From Klebsiella planticola ATCC 33531 (GTDB taxonomy: Bacteria > Pseudomonadota > Gammaproteobacteria > Enterobacterales > Enterobacteriaceae): a stretch of 64,000 nucleotides of DNA. A model generated the notes under the pieces. It made no database searches. It worked only from the letters and a program-made list of their open reading frames with translations, and was not told the DNA's origin. The stretch spans positions 1-64,000 of the forward strand of contig NZ_JMPP01000047.1 in assembly GCF_000735435.1 (NCBI RefSeq), given 5' to 3'. Shown in pieces: positions 10,387 through 19,312 of the stretch. The translations under genes and the position numbers were made by a program. Numbering within the stretch: the first letter of the stretch is position 1; each line of letters starts with the position of its first letter.

Positions 10387-10992
10387 CTACTGAGACGCTT
10401 CAGCCAGTAATGCGGCCTGTACAGCAGGACGGGCGTTAATTATATCCCGATATGCCGATAGCGCTGGCCAGCATTCCAGTTGGATTGAGAACAATTTACA
10501 CCAGCCCAGCACAGTGAAAAGGTAGGCGTCAGCCACGCTAAAGGATGGACCAGTCAGATAGGTTTTTTCATTAAGGGTCGTCTGCAGGAAATCGAACCGT
10601 CGGAATAGCTTGTCACGAAAAATCGCTCTGATCTCTTCGGGCAGCGCAGGGTTGAACAACGGTGCCGAGCCGGCGTGTATTTCACTGGTGATAAAGTTAA
10701 GCCATTCCTGCAGCCGCAACCGCTCCCAGCTGCCCGCACGCGGCGCCAGGCCATGTTGTGGTTTAAGATCGGCGAGATACTGCACAATCGCCGGCCCCTC
10801 AGTGAGTATCTGCCCATCATCCAGCTCAAGTGCAGCAACATAACCTTTAGGGTTAATAGTGCGGAAGTCGCGACCATCAGCGGTGATCTTGCTGCTGTTG
10901 TTGACTTTAACCAGTTCAAACTCAAGTTCCAGTTCGCGCAGCACGATGTGCGGCGATAAGGAACAGGTATCCGGGGCGTAATAGAGTTTCAT
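10387..10992 (-). CDS. Glutathione S-transferase, beta class (GstA-like)
   Basis: Conjugates or reduces substrates with glutathione. It has 201 residues, like E. coli GstA, and the same plan: thioredoxin-fold N-terminus MKLYYAPDTCSLSPHI with the beta-class Cys10, the TEGPAIVQYLAD glutathione-binding segment (residues about 64-75), then the all-helical domain with SVADAYLFTVLGW. GGAGACAAA precedes the ATG. It is divergent from the LysR gene 128 bp away, which is probably its regulator. It could serve detoxification of electrophiles, like several neighbours. Confidence 0.9.
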   Translation of the reverse strand: MKLYYAPDTCSLSPHIVLRELELEFELVKVNNSSKITADGRDFRTINPKGYVAALELDDGQILTEGPAIVQYLADLKPQHGLAPRAGSWERLRLQEWLNFITSEIHAGSAPLFNPALPEEIRAIFRDKLFRRFDFLQTTLNEKTYLTGPSFSVADAYLFTVLGWCKLFSIQLECWPALSAYRDIINARPAVQAALLAEASQ

Positions 10993-11120
10993 TTTGTCTC
11001 CGTTAATGTATAAAGGCGTCGGGCAACGTCCTGGCGATCATCAACTCACTGTATTTGACGCGGATAACACTGTAAAATTAATAGTACAGAAACAAACTAT
11101 TAGCTGAGCTACTGATAATC

Positions 11121-11996
11121 ATGATGAATCTTTTACACTGGCGCCTGGTGGTGGCCGTGGCCGATGCCGGCAACATCTCGCGCGCCGCAGAGGAGATAGG
11201 AATGACTCAGTCCGGTGCCAGCCAGGCCATCGCCCAGCTAGAGGCTTCCCTTGGATTTCCGGTATTTACCCGTGAGCGACGATATATTGGTATGACCGCG
11301 CTGGGTGCTCAGGTTGTTGAACATGCGAGAAACATGCTTTCGCAGCTGAGTGCCATCCGCGAACTGGCTGATAAGGGCCGCAATATAAATCGCGGGCACA
11401 TTCGCCTCGCCAGTTTTCCATCCGTGACGTCTACATTGTTGCCCGGCCTGCTGCGCGACGTTAAGCGCCTGCATCCGGGTATTGAGGTCATCCTCCTGGA
11501 AGGTTCGGACGAGGAAGTCGAGGAGTGGCTTGCCGCAGACACCGTTGAACTTGGGGTGGTCATGAATCCCGGCCCCGGGCGTGCAGAGCTTGTAATAGGA
11601 CAGGATGCATGGGTCGCGGTCATACCCGCCAGTCATCGGCTGGCACAGCATGCCAGGACTGATGGCATAACGCTGGCGGCGCTGGCAGACCAGCCCTTTA
11701 TTCTGGCGACAGGCGGATGTGTCGTTAATGGAAAAAGCCTGATGGAAAAGGCAGGGTTCCCCCTCTCTGATATACGGGTGACAGTACGCGACTGGATTAG
11801 CGCCTGTAAGCTGGTCGGGGAAGAGATGGGCGTCGCCCTTGTACCTGAATCTGCCCTGCCGGAAACGTTGCGCAACCTCTGCGTAGTGCCTGTGACACCC
11901 GCTATACACCGTGAATTTGGGCTGGTTTGTTCGTCATCCGGAACCTCTTCTGATGCAACGCAGGCGCTACTTAATGCACTACGTAAACGAGGATGA
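11121..11996 (+). CDS. LysR-family transcriptional regulator
   Basis: 291 residues: N-terminal winged HTH (residues about 4-62, NISRAAEEIGMTQSGASQAI) and a periplasmic-binding-protein-like effector domain. Two in-frame ATGs are adjacent at 11121 and 11124; I keep the first. It diverges from the gstA-like gene, the usual LysR arrangement, so it probably controls that gene together with itself. The effector is unknown. Confidence 0.9.
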   Translation: MMNLLHWRLVVAVADAGNISRAAEEIGMTQSGASQAIAQLEASLGFPVFTRERRYIGMTALGAQVVEHARNMLSQLSAIRELADKGRNINRGHIRLASFPSVTSTLLPGLLRDVKRLHPGIEVILLEGSDEEVEEWLAADTVELGVVMNPGPGRAELVIGQDAWVAVIPASHRLAQHARTDGITLAALADQPFILATGGCVVNGKSLMEKAGFPLSDIRVTVRDWISACKLVGEEMGVALVPESALPETLRNLCVVPVTPAIHREFGLVCSSSGTSSDATQALLNALRKRG

Positions 11997-12030
11997 ACCA
12001 TCAAGAGTTAATCATTTCGCCTTGCTAAAC

Positions 12031-12050
12031 GACCGCTCCTGGCACTCAGG
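12031..12050. repeat. Dispersed hairpin repeat, degenerate copy 2
   Basis: GACCGCTCCTGGCACTCAGG keeps the left arm and the TGGCAC loop of the repeat, but the right arm is lost. It lies 35 bp after the lysR stop. Confidence 0.4.
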
Positions 12051-12135
12051 TATCTACACAACAGCGACCAGCGAGGCTCAGCCAGTCAGCCTGGTCAGTC
12101 ATATATTTCCGTGCAGTCGTACCTGCCTGTGGCCT

Positions 12136-12360
12136 CTATCTCAGTACAAACTGCATCAAATGAACAAAGATATACACTGTCGCAGCCACCTGGATTGTCA
12201 GGAAACCCCATCTGAGATAGCGCCATTCATAGCGTTCTCTGGCATCAGCGGCTTCAATAGCGGGGTCAGAACGTTTTCTTTTCCTGCTCCTGAATTCATT
12301 GATTACCCATAGAATGAGAATAAAGATAATGATGGTTTTCTGAAGAATGGGATTATCCAC
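12136..12360 (-). CDS. Small inner-membrane protein, function unknown
   Basis: A 74-residue frame starting with GTG and preceded by GGAG at plausible spacing. It shows two hydrophobic segments (residues about 9-20 and 52-70) separated by a charged, Arg-rich loop RSRKRKRSDPAIEAADARER. It fits a two-TM membrane protein rather than a shadow frame, because the opposite strand has no gene here. I recognise no family. It lies in the gap between convergent lysR and snoaL-like genes. Confidence 0.45.
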   Translation of the reverse strand: MDNPILQKTIIIFILILWVINEFRSRKRKRSDPAIEAADARERYEWRYLRWGFLTIQVAATVYIFVHLMQFVLR

Positions 12361-12504
12361 AAAGAGAGACTCCGGCCCGCTCGCTGATACAGGCAGAATA
12401 GATGAGCCACCTTCACGCTGCCACCACTAAATGAAAGGATAAAATTAATTTTCGTCCTGATGTGACCTGCTCCCCGTTGATTAATACATCGTGATATCAG
12501 CAAT

Positions 12505-12528
12505 GTCCGCTCCTGGCACGGAGCCGAC
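12505..12528. repeat. Dispersed hairpin repeat, copy 3 (extended form)
   Basis: GTCCGCTCCTGGCACGGAGC followed by CGAC. Similarity to the copy at 30887 continues about 20 bp beyond the hairpin and again near 12560-12625, so these two copies seem to share a longer, roughly 110-120-bp element. It ends at the 3' end of the SnoaL-like gene. Confidence 0.6.
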
Positions 12529-12615
12529 CATCAGATTCGGCCCCGTTCAGTTCATCAACTTTATCAGTCAGTCTGCCTGGCTCCCGGGCAGCATGGTCCT
12601 TCCTGAGCCGTCATT

Positions 12616-13155
12616 TTATAACACGCCCAGTTGTTTCATCAGAGTCAGGTTATCTTCAAGATGCCAGTTGGCGATGATTTTATTATTTCTGACCTGATAG
12701 ATATCCGTCGCGATAAAATCAACCTGCTGGCCCTTACCTTTCAGTTTGCCGAAGGTTCCCGTGAAATGTCCGCGGAAATGCAGATGTGATACGACTCGAT
12801 CGCCTGCAACAATCATCTGCTCAACCTCGCAACTCAGATCCGGGACAGCGGTACGGAAGGCGCGAGAGGCCAGAAGTGCGCCTTCCGGTCCCTGTTTGCG
12901 GCCCTCAGGCGGCGTCTTATCGACAAAATTATCGGCCAACGCCTCACGGGCCAGGGCTTCATCACCCGTATTCCAGAATGTCGCGTAACGTCTCGCGACG
13001 GTTTCAAGCGCAGCCTCGCGAGCTGATAACAGGTTGTTTTCCGCAATCAATTCATGGGGTTTCACCAGCTCAAGCGGTGCAGAAAACGCAGCGCTGGCCA
13101 CGGATAGCAGCATAAGCGCCGCCAGCCGGGAAAGATAAATCGTCAACTTTTTCAT
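12616..13155 (-). CDS. Exported SnoaL-like (ester cyclase / NTF2-fold) protein
   Basis: 179 residues with a clear Sec signal peptide (MKK, a hydrophobic core to about residue 22, cleavage near AFSA-AP). The mature part has the SnoaL/ester-cyclase pattern: YATFWNTGDEALAREALADN, then DLSCEVEQMIVAGDRVVSHL, HFRGHFTGTFG and DFIATDIYQVRNNKIIANWH. SnoaL proteins catalyse aldol cyclisation in polyketide pathways, but most bacterial homologues have no known substrate. Periplasmic location follows from the signal. It lies downstream of, and in the same direction as, the SDR-OYE pair, with 76 bp between. Confidence 0.8.
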   Translation of the reverse strand: MKKLTIYLSRLAALMLLSVASAAFSAPLELVKPHELIAENNLLSAREAALETVARRYATFWNTGDEALAREALADNFVDKTPPEGRKQGPEGALLASRAFRTAVPDLSCEVEQMIVAGDRVVSHLHFRGHFTGTFGKLKGKGQQVDFIATDIYQVRNNKIIANWHLEDNLTLMKQLGVL

Positions 13156-13231
13156 AAAAAAGTCCTGTGTGTTGCCTCAAAGAAACAGGTGACCCGGGCA
13201 CATTCAACCGCTTGCGGGTAAAACGTGAGGA

Positions 13232-13951
13232 TTAGTGAATCAGCGCGCCGCCTTCGATATCCAGCAGGGTTCCGGTGACAAAGGGATTGTCCATCACGAA
13301 CAGATAGCCTTTTGCGATGTCCTCTGCCCGCCCGAAGGCTTTTGCCGGCAAATTTTCAGCGGCAGACGCAAGCAATTTTTCGCGGGCAGCGGGATCCATG
13401 CCTGCGTAGGCCTCGGTATCCGTCAGCCCCGGACTCACCGCGTTGACCCGCAGCGGAGAAAGCTCCTTCGCCAGCACCTTAACGGCTGACTCCAGGGCCG
13501 CGTTCATGGTGGTCTTGACGATAGCGCCCGCGACAGTGCGGCGGGAAACAAAGCCGCTGGTCAGCGTCAGGGTACCCCGGGCCTTAATATTTTTACTCAG
13601 ATGCCTCGCGACATGGATACTGCCCCAGAATTTGGTATCGAAAGCCAGTCGGGCCTCGTTAAGATTCAGTGAAGCGAGCGCCCCGCCGGGTGCCTGCGAT
13701 CCCGCCGTCACAATAACGTTATCTACCTCTCCGAGCGTCTGGCTAAGCTGAATCACCTCCTCCTCTTTGCTGATATCAAGGACGACAGTATCCACAGATG
13801 CGCTTTTCTGGCTCAGTAACTGTCTGGCCCGCGCCAGCTTTTCACTGTCCCGTCCGGCAAGGATCAGGCTTTCTCCCTGTTCAGCCAGAGCACTAGCCAC
13901 AGCAAAGCCAATGCCGGAAGTCCCGCCAATGATTAATGTTTTTTTCACCAT
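13232..13951 (-). CDS. Atypical SDR-family oxidoreductase lacking the catalytic Tyr
   Basis: Start placed at the ATG at 13951 (MVKKTLIIGG), 4 bp after the OYE stop; a longer frame upstream would lie inside that gene. It has 239 residues. The nucleotide loop GGTSGIGFAVA is present (residues about 8-18), and so is NxAG-like VTAGSQAPGG. At the catalytic site the expected Tyr-x3-Lys reads GAIVK, so Lys is kept but Tyr is Gly. A divergent SDR subfamily with this change exists, so it may still bind NADP or act on an unusual substrate. It is probably co-transcribed with the OYE gene. Confidence 0.85.
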   Translation of the reverse strand: MVKKTLIIGGTSGIGFAVASALAEQGESLILAGRDSEKLARARQLLSQKSASVDTVVLDISKEEEVIQLSQTLGEVDNVIVTAGSQAPGGALASLNLNEARLAFDTKFWGSIHVARHLSKNIKARGTLTLTSGFVSRRTVAGAIVKTTMNAALESAVKVLAKELSPLRVNAVSPGLTDTEAYAGMDPAAREKLLASAAENLPAKAFGRAEDIAKGYLFVMDNPFVTGTLLDIEGGALIH

Positions 13952-13955
13952 CACT

Positions 13956-15065
13956 TTATGCCTCGTCGGTTTTGTAGCACGGATAATCGGTATAGCCTGC
14001 GCTGCTTCCGCCAAAAAGCGTGGCGGGATTGCTTACCGTCGTTAATGGAAGGTTATTCCTGAGCCGGTACGGCAGGTCAGGGTTGGCAATGAACGGGCGG
14101 CCAAAGGCAAACAGGTCGGCCAGCCCCGCCTTCAGTAGTTTGTCCACTTTGTCCTGGGTATAATTTCCGGCGACAATGAGAGTGCCGCTAAAGGTGGCGC
14201 GTAATGCTTCACGAAAATCAGCAGGAACCTGAGGCGCATCGTCCCAGTCAGCCTCTGCCAGATGGATATAAGCGATACCTTTCTTTTCGCACCATGCAGC
14301 CAGCGCGAGGATCGCGTCAATCACCTGCGGGTCGTTCATTCCGCGCTGGGTGATGAACGGGGAAAGGCGTATGCCCGTGCGCGTCGCGCCGATGGCGTCG
14401 CTGATGGCTTCCAGCACCTCCTGCGCAAAACGGATCCGGTTAGCCAGGCTGCCGCCATACTCATCGGTACGTTGGTTCGATGTCCGGCGAAGAAACTGAT
14501 CGATCAGATAACCGTTACCGCCGTGCACCTCAATACCATCAAAACCGGCGCTGATGGCGTTTAACGCGGCCTGCCGGTAATCAGCAATTATCTGCTGAAT
14601 ATCGGCATGCTCAAGTGCCCGCGGCTCCGGACAGTCGACCATATGTCCTTCCCCCTGCTCATCAACAACCCATACCTGAGCATCCGGCGCGAGCGCAGAG
14701 GGCGCGACAGGTTTGCCATCTGCATGGAAACCCGCATATGACATGCGCCCAACATGCCAGAGCTGGGAAAAGATAATGCCTCCTGCGTGGTGAACGGCTT
14801 CTGTGCTCAGCCGCCATCCTGCAACCTGTTCAGCGGAGTGCAGACCGGGTGTCCAGGAGTACCCCTGCCCCTGAGGTGAAATCTGCGTAGCTTCCGTAAT
14901 GATCAAACCCGCGCTGGCGCGCTGCTGGTAGTACGCCGCCATAAGTGCTGAAGGCACGTTTCCCGGCTGTAACGCCCGCGCCCGGGTCATTGGCGCCATC
15001 ACGATCCGGTTTTTCAGGCTGAGAGTCTTCAGCTGGTAGCTATCAAAAAGTGTACGATTTTCCAT
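13956..15065 (-). CDS. Old Yellow Enzyme family alkene reductase
   Basis: FMN-dependent NAD(P)H oxidoreductase that reduces activated C=C bonds, quinones or nitro compounds (NemA/OYE group). It has 369 residues. Order: NRIVMAPMTRARA, TEATQISPQGQGY, SQLWHVGRMSY, IEVHGGNGYLIDQFLRR (active-site His and Asn; HGGN instead of the usual HGAN), DEYGGSLANRIRF and the C-terminal LFAFGRPFIANPDL phosphate-binding region. GGGGGA precedes the ATG. It is first in an OYE-SDR operon and divergent from a LysR gene 100 bp away. Confidence 0.92.
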   Translation of the reverse strand: MENRTLFDSYQLKTLSLKNRIVMAPMTRARALQPGNVPSALMAAYYQQRASAGLIITEATQISPQGQGYSWTPGLHSAEQVAGWRLSTEAVHHAGGIIFSQLWHVGRMSYAGFHADGKPVAPSALAPDAQVWVVDEQGEGHMVDCPEPRALEHADIQQIIADYRQAALNAISAGFDGIEVHGGNGYLIDQFLRRTSNQRTDEYGGSLANRIRFAQEVLEAISDAIGATRTGIRLSPFITQRGMNDPQVIDAILALAAWCEKKGIAYIHLAEADWDDAPQVPADFREALRATFSGTLIVAGNYTQDKVDKLLKAGLADLFAFGRPFIANPDLPYRLRNNLPLTTVSNPATLFGGSSAGYTDYPCYKTDEA

Positions 15066-15165
15066 TTTCTATCCCCCGTAATGAATTGTTGAAAATACTT
15101 TACGTGGTGAGAGATATTTTGATAATGGCATTAAAATATGATTGTCTTTTCAGGATTACTGAATA

Positions 15166-16077
15166 ATGGGAAAGCTTGAAGATATGGCTCTGCTGGTTGC
15201 AGTGGTGGAGGCAGGCGGGCTTTCAGCCGCTGGTCGCCATATGGGACTCTCGCCGGCCACCATGACCGCCAGGCTGAAGGCGATTGAAGAGCGTTATCAG
15301 ACCCGTCTATTCCACCGCTCCACTCGCGCCATTACCATGACTCGTGCCGGTGAGGAGTTCTATCACGCTGCACTGCGCGTACTGGATGAAATGAACCATG
15401 CTGAGTCGCTACTTACGCAAAAAGAAGGGGTGCTCAGCGGTAATATCCGCATTTCGGCCCCCTCCGATTTTGGCCGACAGTATCTCAGCCCGGCCCTGCT
15501 CGATTTTTCCCGGCTGCATCCGGCAGTGAAAAGCTCGGTATACCTGGGCGAAAGCGTCAAAGATCTGGTAGCCAATCGTCTGGACATGAGCATTCGTTTC
15601 GGAAACCTGCCCGACAGCAGCCTGGTCGTCAGAAATATCCGCCCGAATCATAGGGTTCTGGTCGCCTCAGCCCACTATCTCCGGGCGGCAGGCACACCAG
15701 GTTCCATTGATGATTTACACAACCACCGATGCCTGGCGCTGGAACTGCGCGGAAGGGTCATGAACGAATGGCGTTTTGAGCACGACGGTAAACAGAGCAC
15801 ATTGCGCTTTACCCCAGCCATGGTATGCGACGATGGCGCGCTACTCCGCCAGTGGGTGCTGGCGGATGCGGGTATTGCCAGTAAGTCATGGTGGGATGTA
15901 AAGCGTGATGTGGAGCAAGGCAGACTGCAACTGTTGTTTGCTGAAAGTTTTATTGGGTTTAGCCGCCTTGATAAAAAAAATGTCGGGCTGCAATTTGTCT
16001 ACCCGCAGCGACGGCTGCAGCCGCTGCCGGTTACCGCCTTCACCCAGTTCTTTATCGACTGGCTGGAAAATGAGTAG
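15166..16077 (+). CDS. LysR-family transcriptional regulator (CrgA-like)
   Basis: 303 residues. The N-terminal HTH (MALLVAVVEAGGLSAAGRHM, then SPATMTARLKAIEERYQTRL) and the RSTRAITMT wing are typical of the CrgA-like LysR group, followed by an effector-binding domain. Likely regulator of the divergent OYE-SDR operon. Half of a hairpin repeat lies 80 bp after its stop. Confidence 0.9.
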   Translation: MGKLEDMALLVAVVEAGGLSAAGRHMGLSPATMTARLKAIEERYQTRLFHRSTRAITMTRAGEEFYHAALRVLDEMNHAESLLTQKEGVLSGNIRISAPSDFGRQYLSPALLDFSRLHPAVKSSVYLGESVKDLVANRLDMSIRFGNLPDSSLVVRNIRPNHRVLVASAHYLRAAGTPGSIDDLHNHRCLALELRGRVMNEWRFEHDGKQSTLRFTPAMVCDDGALLRQWVLADAGIASKSWWDVKRDVEQGRLQLLFAESFIGFSRLDKKNVGLQFVYPQRRLQPLPVTAFTQFFIDWLENE

Positions 16078-16157
16078 AAATCGACGGCCTGCTCCCCGTA
16101 TTTTAATTCACCGTTACGTTACCTGGCTCGAAGCGCAGAGAAAGCAAGGCCATAAGA

Positions 16158-16179
16158 TCCGCTATGAGCGAGGAGCGGA
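16158..16179. repeat. Dispersed hairpin repeat, second-hairpin half (copy 4)
   Basis: A 22-bp segment, TCCGCT with a ten-base middle and AGCGGA, is identical to 53347-53368 of the full copy near 53.3 kb. It lies between the convergent lysR and brnQ genes. Confidence 0.65.
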
Positions 16180-16233
16180 AGCTGAAGTTCACGTGCTAAC
16201 TGAAGGACAACTTCCGAAGTCGCGGCTGTTCAT

Positions 16234-17403
16234 TTAGGATTTTACGAACAGACTCATTATCCCCACTCCCAGGGCGCTATAGAAAAGCAACTGATACAGA
16301 TTAGTCGGCACTTCTATCCATTTTCGAACGATGCCCAGCGCAACCACGACCAGCGCAGCAGGATAAATGGCGCACAGCACGGGAACCGCCATTTCGGTGA
16401 GAGAGTTCAGTCCCAGCACGGCAAGTGCTGCTGACACCATCAGGGATAGCGTCACCAGCAGCCCATAAGACGCGCCGGTCGTCTGGTTGAAATAGCGCGC
16501 CGTTCCGGTCGTCAGACCAATAGCCGTGACCAGACAGGCCAGGGTAATGATCGCCGCCAACAGCACCTGACCATAAACGCCAAAAACAGTTTCGACATAG
16601 GCGCTCATCACCTGCATACCGTTCATTGCGCCCTGCACCGGACTATGGGACCCCATCGACAGATAGCAGATATAAATCACAGCCAGACCCGCGGCAGCGA
16701 TAAAGGCTGCGGCGGTGGAATGAGTGAAGATACCCCGCGGATGGTTGACCCCCCGCTCCTTGAGCGTATGAGTGATAATGGCGCCGAAGCATAGCGCACT
16801 GATCACATCCAGGGTCTGATAACCGTTGACGAATCCTGTACCGAACGCGCGAGTTTCATACGCGGCTGTTGCTGTTGTGAGTTCGCCAATAGGGTGTAAC
16901 CAGGCACACACGCCGATAAAAATCAGGGCACTTATTTTAATCGGCGAAAGGAAGAAACCGACAATTTCCAGTAGTTTTCCCGGTTTTGCCAGCGTCGCGC
17001 CAGCAAGGCCAAAGAAAGCGGCGGAAAATATCATCTTCTGCATCAGGGAGCTACCCGTGCCGTCGGTGATGACTTCGTAGCTAATCGTCGCGGTGCGCGG
17101 CGTGCCAAAGAACACCCCCAGCGTTAAAAAGCAAATGCCAATAAAAATCAAGCCCGGCCATTTGCCTAAGGGTTTCGTTAATTCCGCAATATCACCGCCA
17201 TTAATGGCAAGGGAAATAATCGCCAGCGCCGGGAATAAAACCGCTGTGATAATAAAGCCAAAGCCTGCATTAAAGGCGTTTGCGCCCGCCTGCATGCCGA
17301 CCAGCGGCGGGAAAATAATATTGCCTGCGCCCAAAAAAAGCGCAAGTGTCATCCCGCCAAGAGCCATTGTCTCTGGCAATGAAAGTCTGGTGTTTGCTGT
17401 CAT
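16234..17403 (-). CDS. Branched-chain amino acid carrier, BrnQ/LIVCS family
   Basis: Sodium- or proton-coupled importer of Leu/Ile/Val-type substrates in the inner membrane. 389 residues are almost entirely hydrophobic (about ten or more TM segments). The N-terminal MALGGMTLALFLGAGNIIFP is the LIVCS signature. It is shorter than the typical 430-440 residues but shows no internal break. It is last in a ridA-dauR-phzF-brnQ run, so the real substrate may be a related or unusual amino acid used by that pathway. Confidence 0.85.
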   Translation of the reverse strand: MTANTRLSLPETMALGGMTLALFLGAGNIIFPPLVGMQAGANAFNAGFGFIITAVLFPALAIISLAINGGDIAELTKPLGKWPGLIFIGICFLTLGVFFGTPRTATISYEVITDGTGSSLMQKMIFSAAFFGLAGATLAKPGKLLEIVGFFLSPIKISALIFIGVCAWLHPIGELTTATAAYETRAFGTGFVNGYQTLDVISALCFGAIITHTLKERGVNHPRGIFTHSTAAAFIAAAGLAVIYICYLSMGSHSPVQGAMNGMQVMSAYVETVFGVYGQVLLAAIITLACLVTAIGLTTGTARYFNQTTGASYGLLVTLSLMVSAALAVLGLNSLTEMAVPVLCAIYPAALVVVALGIVRKWIEVPTNLYQLLFYSALGVGIMSLFVKS

Positions 17404-17486
17404 TATTAACTCTTATTATATAAATATCATACTCTGGAAGGTGTGGTCATTATCTGCCCGGTCACCGTTCCGGTCATACATCGTCA

Positions 17487-18293
17487 TTACAACTGGAATA
17501 TCCCTTCGATGGTCATGCGTGCGAAACCGTGCAGTTCCACGCGCCCGTCATCGCGAACCACACAGCGCAACGCCCCTTTACGCTTCCCGCCTTGTTGAGC
17601 GGTCAGAACATTTTTCCCCGTACGCGCCGCCCAGAACGGGGCGAGGAAGGTGTGTGCCGATCCCGTGACCGGATCTTCGTTCACGCCGACCTGCGGGCCG
17701 AACCAACGGGACACAAAATCAAACTGGTTATCAGCGGCGGTCACGATCACGCCACGGGTGTCGAATACAGCCAGCTTGTTGAAGTCAGGATTAAGCCCGT
17801 CGATGATAGTTTTGTCATCGACCAGTACAATCAGATCGTCCGATTTCCACACCCCTGTAACGCCGCCGGTAATGCCAAGGGCTTCCAGAAGTCCATCAGG
17901 CGTATCAATCTTCGTGGCCGATTTAGCCGGGAAGTCCATGCACAGCTCATCCCCGTTCTTACTCACCGTCAACAGGCCGCTACGGGTGTGGAAGCCGATA
18001 GTCTCTTGTTGGTAACCAAGCTTGTTGAACAGCACCCAGGATGCTGCGAGAGTGGCATGACCGCACAAATCCACTTCAACCGCAGGCGTACACCAGCGCA
18101 GTTGATACCCCTCCTCGACCGGCACAAAAAAAGCGGTTTCAGAAAGATTATTCTCCGTGGCGATGGCTTGCAGAACATCATCAGGCAGCCACTCAGTTAA
18201 CGGGCAAACGCCCGCCGGGTTGCCGCCAAAAGGTTGAGTGGTGAAAGCATCAACCTGATAAAAAGGAATTACTGCGGTGTCAGGCTTTGTCAT
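17487..18293 (-). CDS. PhzF-family isomerase
   Basis: 268 residues of the PhzF/diaminopimelate-epimerase-fold family. The N-terminal YQVDAFTTQPFGGNPAGVCP and NNLSETAFFVP place the catalytic Glu (about residue 52), and the second half has GVNEDPVTGSAHTFLAPFW. PhzF itself isomerises DHHA in phenazine synthesis; most stand-alone homologues are uncharacterised isomerases. The start overlaps the end of the upstream regulator gene by 14 bp, indicating tight coupling. No other phenazine genes are nearby, so phenazine synthesis is not implied. Confidence 0.88.
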   Translation of the reverse strand: MTKPDTAVIPFYQVDAFTTQPFGGNPAGVCPLTEWLPDDVLQAIATENNLSETAFFVPVEEGYQLRWCTPAVEVDLCGHATLAASWVLFNKLGYQQETIGFHTRSGLLTVSKNGDELCMDFPAKSATKIDTPDGLLEALGITGGVTGVWKSDDLIVLVDDKTIIDGLNPDFNKLAVFDTRGVIVTAADNQFDFVSRWFGPQVGVNEDPVTGSAHTFLAPFWAARTGKNVLTAQQGGKRKGALRCVVRDDGRVELHGFARMTIEGIFQL

Positions 18294-18936
18294 TTAATTT
18301 ATCCAGATAGTTGTAAACGGTGTACCGGGTGACACCCAGCGCTTTAGCGACGTGATTAACGCTGCCTTTAATCTTGAAAAAGCCCTGAGCATGTATTTCA
18401 GAAATAACCCGCTTTCTGAAATCGATTTTACTTTCTGAACCCGTAGGTCTGAATTTCGAAATAACCTCATCCAGGGATTTATCCTGAATATCACCCAGCG
18501 GATTTTCTGGTGTTTCAGCCGCGGCGGCCGGATGGAGTAAATAGTCCAGATCGCGTTTGAGTTTTAACACCACGTCCATATCGACGTTAATGCAGAAAGC
18601 GACTAACGGCACGCCGTCATCGCTGTAATAAATCGTCGATGCGCTATTCAACGTGGTGCCAGAGAGTGTGGTGGTGGTATATCCACTGAATACCTGACTG
18701 GGAACACGCTTCGAGGCATCCAGTAAGCCTAAGAATCCCGTGTCATTTTCCGGGCCGGACAACAGCGCATCACCGGCTTTCCTGCCGCTGACGTGTCCAT
18801 TAATGATGTTTATCACGGACGCTTCGGGACGGGTAAGGTCATGCAGCACCGCTTCTGTGTTTAAGGGAAGCGTGGTTCTCAATGCTTCAAGCGAAGCCGT
18901 CAGAATAGTGATTAAACGTTCACGTTCGTCTTTCAT
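18280..18936 (-). CDS. YheO/DauR-like PAS-HTH transcriptional regulator
   Basis: 218 residues. The N-terminal part (about 1-120) matches the YheO-type PAS-like domain, including VLHDLTRPEASVINIINGHV (residues about 30-50), DRxxG-like AGDALLSGPE and a conserved SGYTTTT region. The C-terminal KRVISEIHAQGFFKIKGSVN is followed by the HTH_22 helix AKALGVTRYTVYNYLD. DauR of Pseudomonas, in this family, represses D-arginine use. Here it probably controls its own operon, with ridA upstream and phzF/brnQ downstream, suggesting amino acid or imine metabolism. Confidence 0.82.
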   Translation of the reverse strand: MKDERERLITILTASLEALRTTLPLNTEAVLHDLTRPEASVINIINGHVSGRKAGDALLSGPENDTGFLGLLDASKRVPSQVFSGYTTTTLSGTTLNSASTIYYSDDGVPLVAFCINVDMDVVLKLKRDLDYLLHPAAAAETPENPLGDIQDKSLDEVISKFRPTGSESKIDFRKRVISEIHAQGFFKIKGSVNHVAKALGVTRYTVYNYLDKLNDKA

Positions 18937-18949
18937 TTTGCTCTCCCCA

Positions 18950-19312
18950 TCAGACTACGGCCTGGACTTCTATTTCGACGTCTAAATCAAAAGCAAGGCG
19001 GCTGGTGACAACGCTCCTTGCGGGGAAACCTTCCGGGAAGAACGCGCTGTAAGCGGCATTGAATTCGCTAAAGTGCTCCATGCTGCTTAGCCAAACCTGG
19101 ACTTTCACAATGTTGTTCAGCGTGGTATGCGCTCGCGCCAGAGTTTCCCGGATGGCATGCATGATATGCCGGGTCTGCTGGGCGACAGAGCCATACAACG
19201 GCTCACCTTCGGGGCTCATGGCGACGTGCCCGGAAAGAAAAACAAACCCGTTCACCCTCACGGCGTCTGAAAAGGGAAACGGTTTGGTCGTGGGGTAGCG
19301 TACGATAGACAT
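18950..19312 (-). CDS. RidA-family protein (enamine/imine deaminase-like)
   Basis: 120 residues. RidA proteins hydrolyse reactive 2-aminoacrylate-type imines from PLP or flavin enzymes. Family features are FLSGHVAMSPEGEPLYGSV, the middle TLNNIVKVQVWLSSMEHFSE, and the substrate-carboxylate Arg in FPARSVV. The C-terminal DVEIEVQAVV also fits. It is first in the operon, 13 bp before the DauR-like gene, and supports a role of this operon in amino acid breakdown through imine intermediates. Confidence 0.88.
   Translation of the reverse strand: MSIVRYPTTKPFPFSDAVRVNGFVFLSGHVAMSPEGEPLYGSVAQQTRHIMHAIRETLARAHTTLNNIVKVQVWLSSMEHFSEFNAAYSAFFPEGFPARSVVTSRLAFDLDVEIEVQAVV

Noticed and set aside
17487-18293. 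PhzF as evidence of phenazine synthesis
   Set aside because: No other phz genes nearby; the neighbours (RidA, DauR-like, BrnQ) point to amino acid metabolism.
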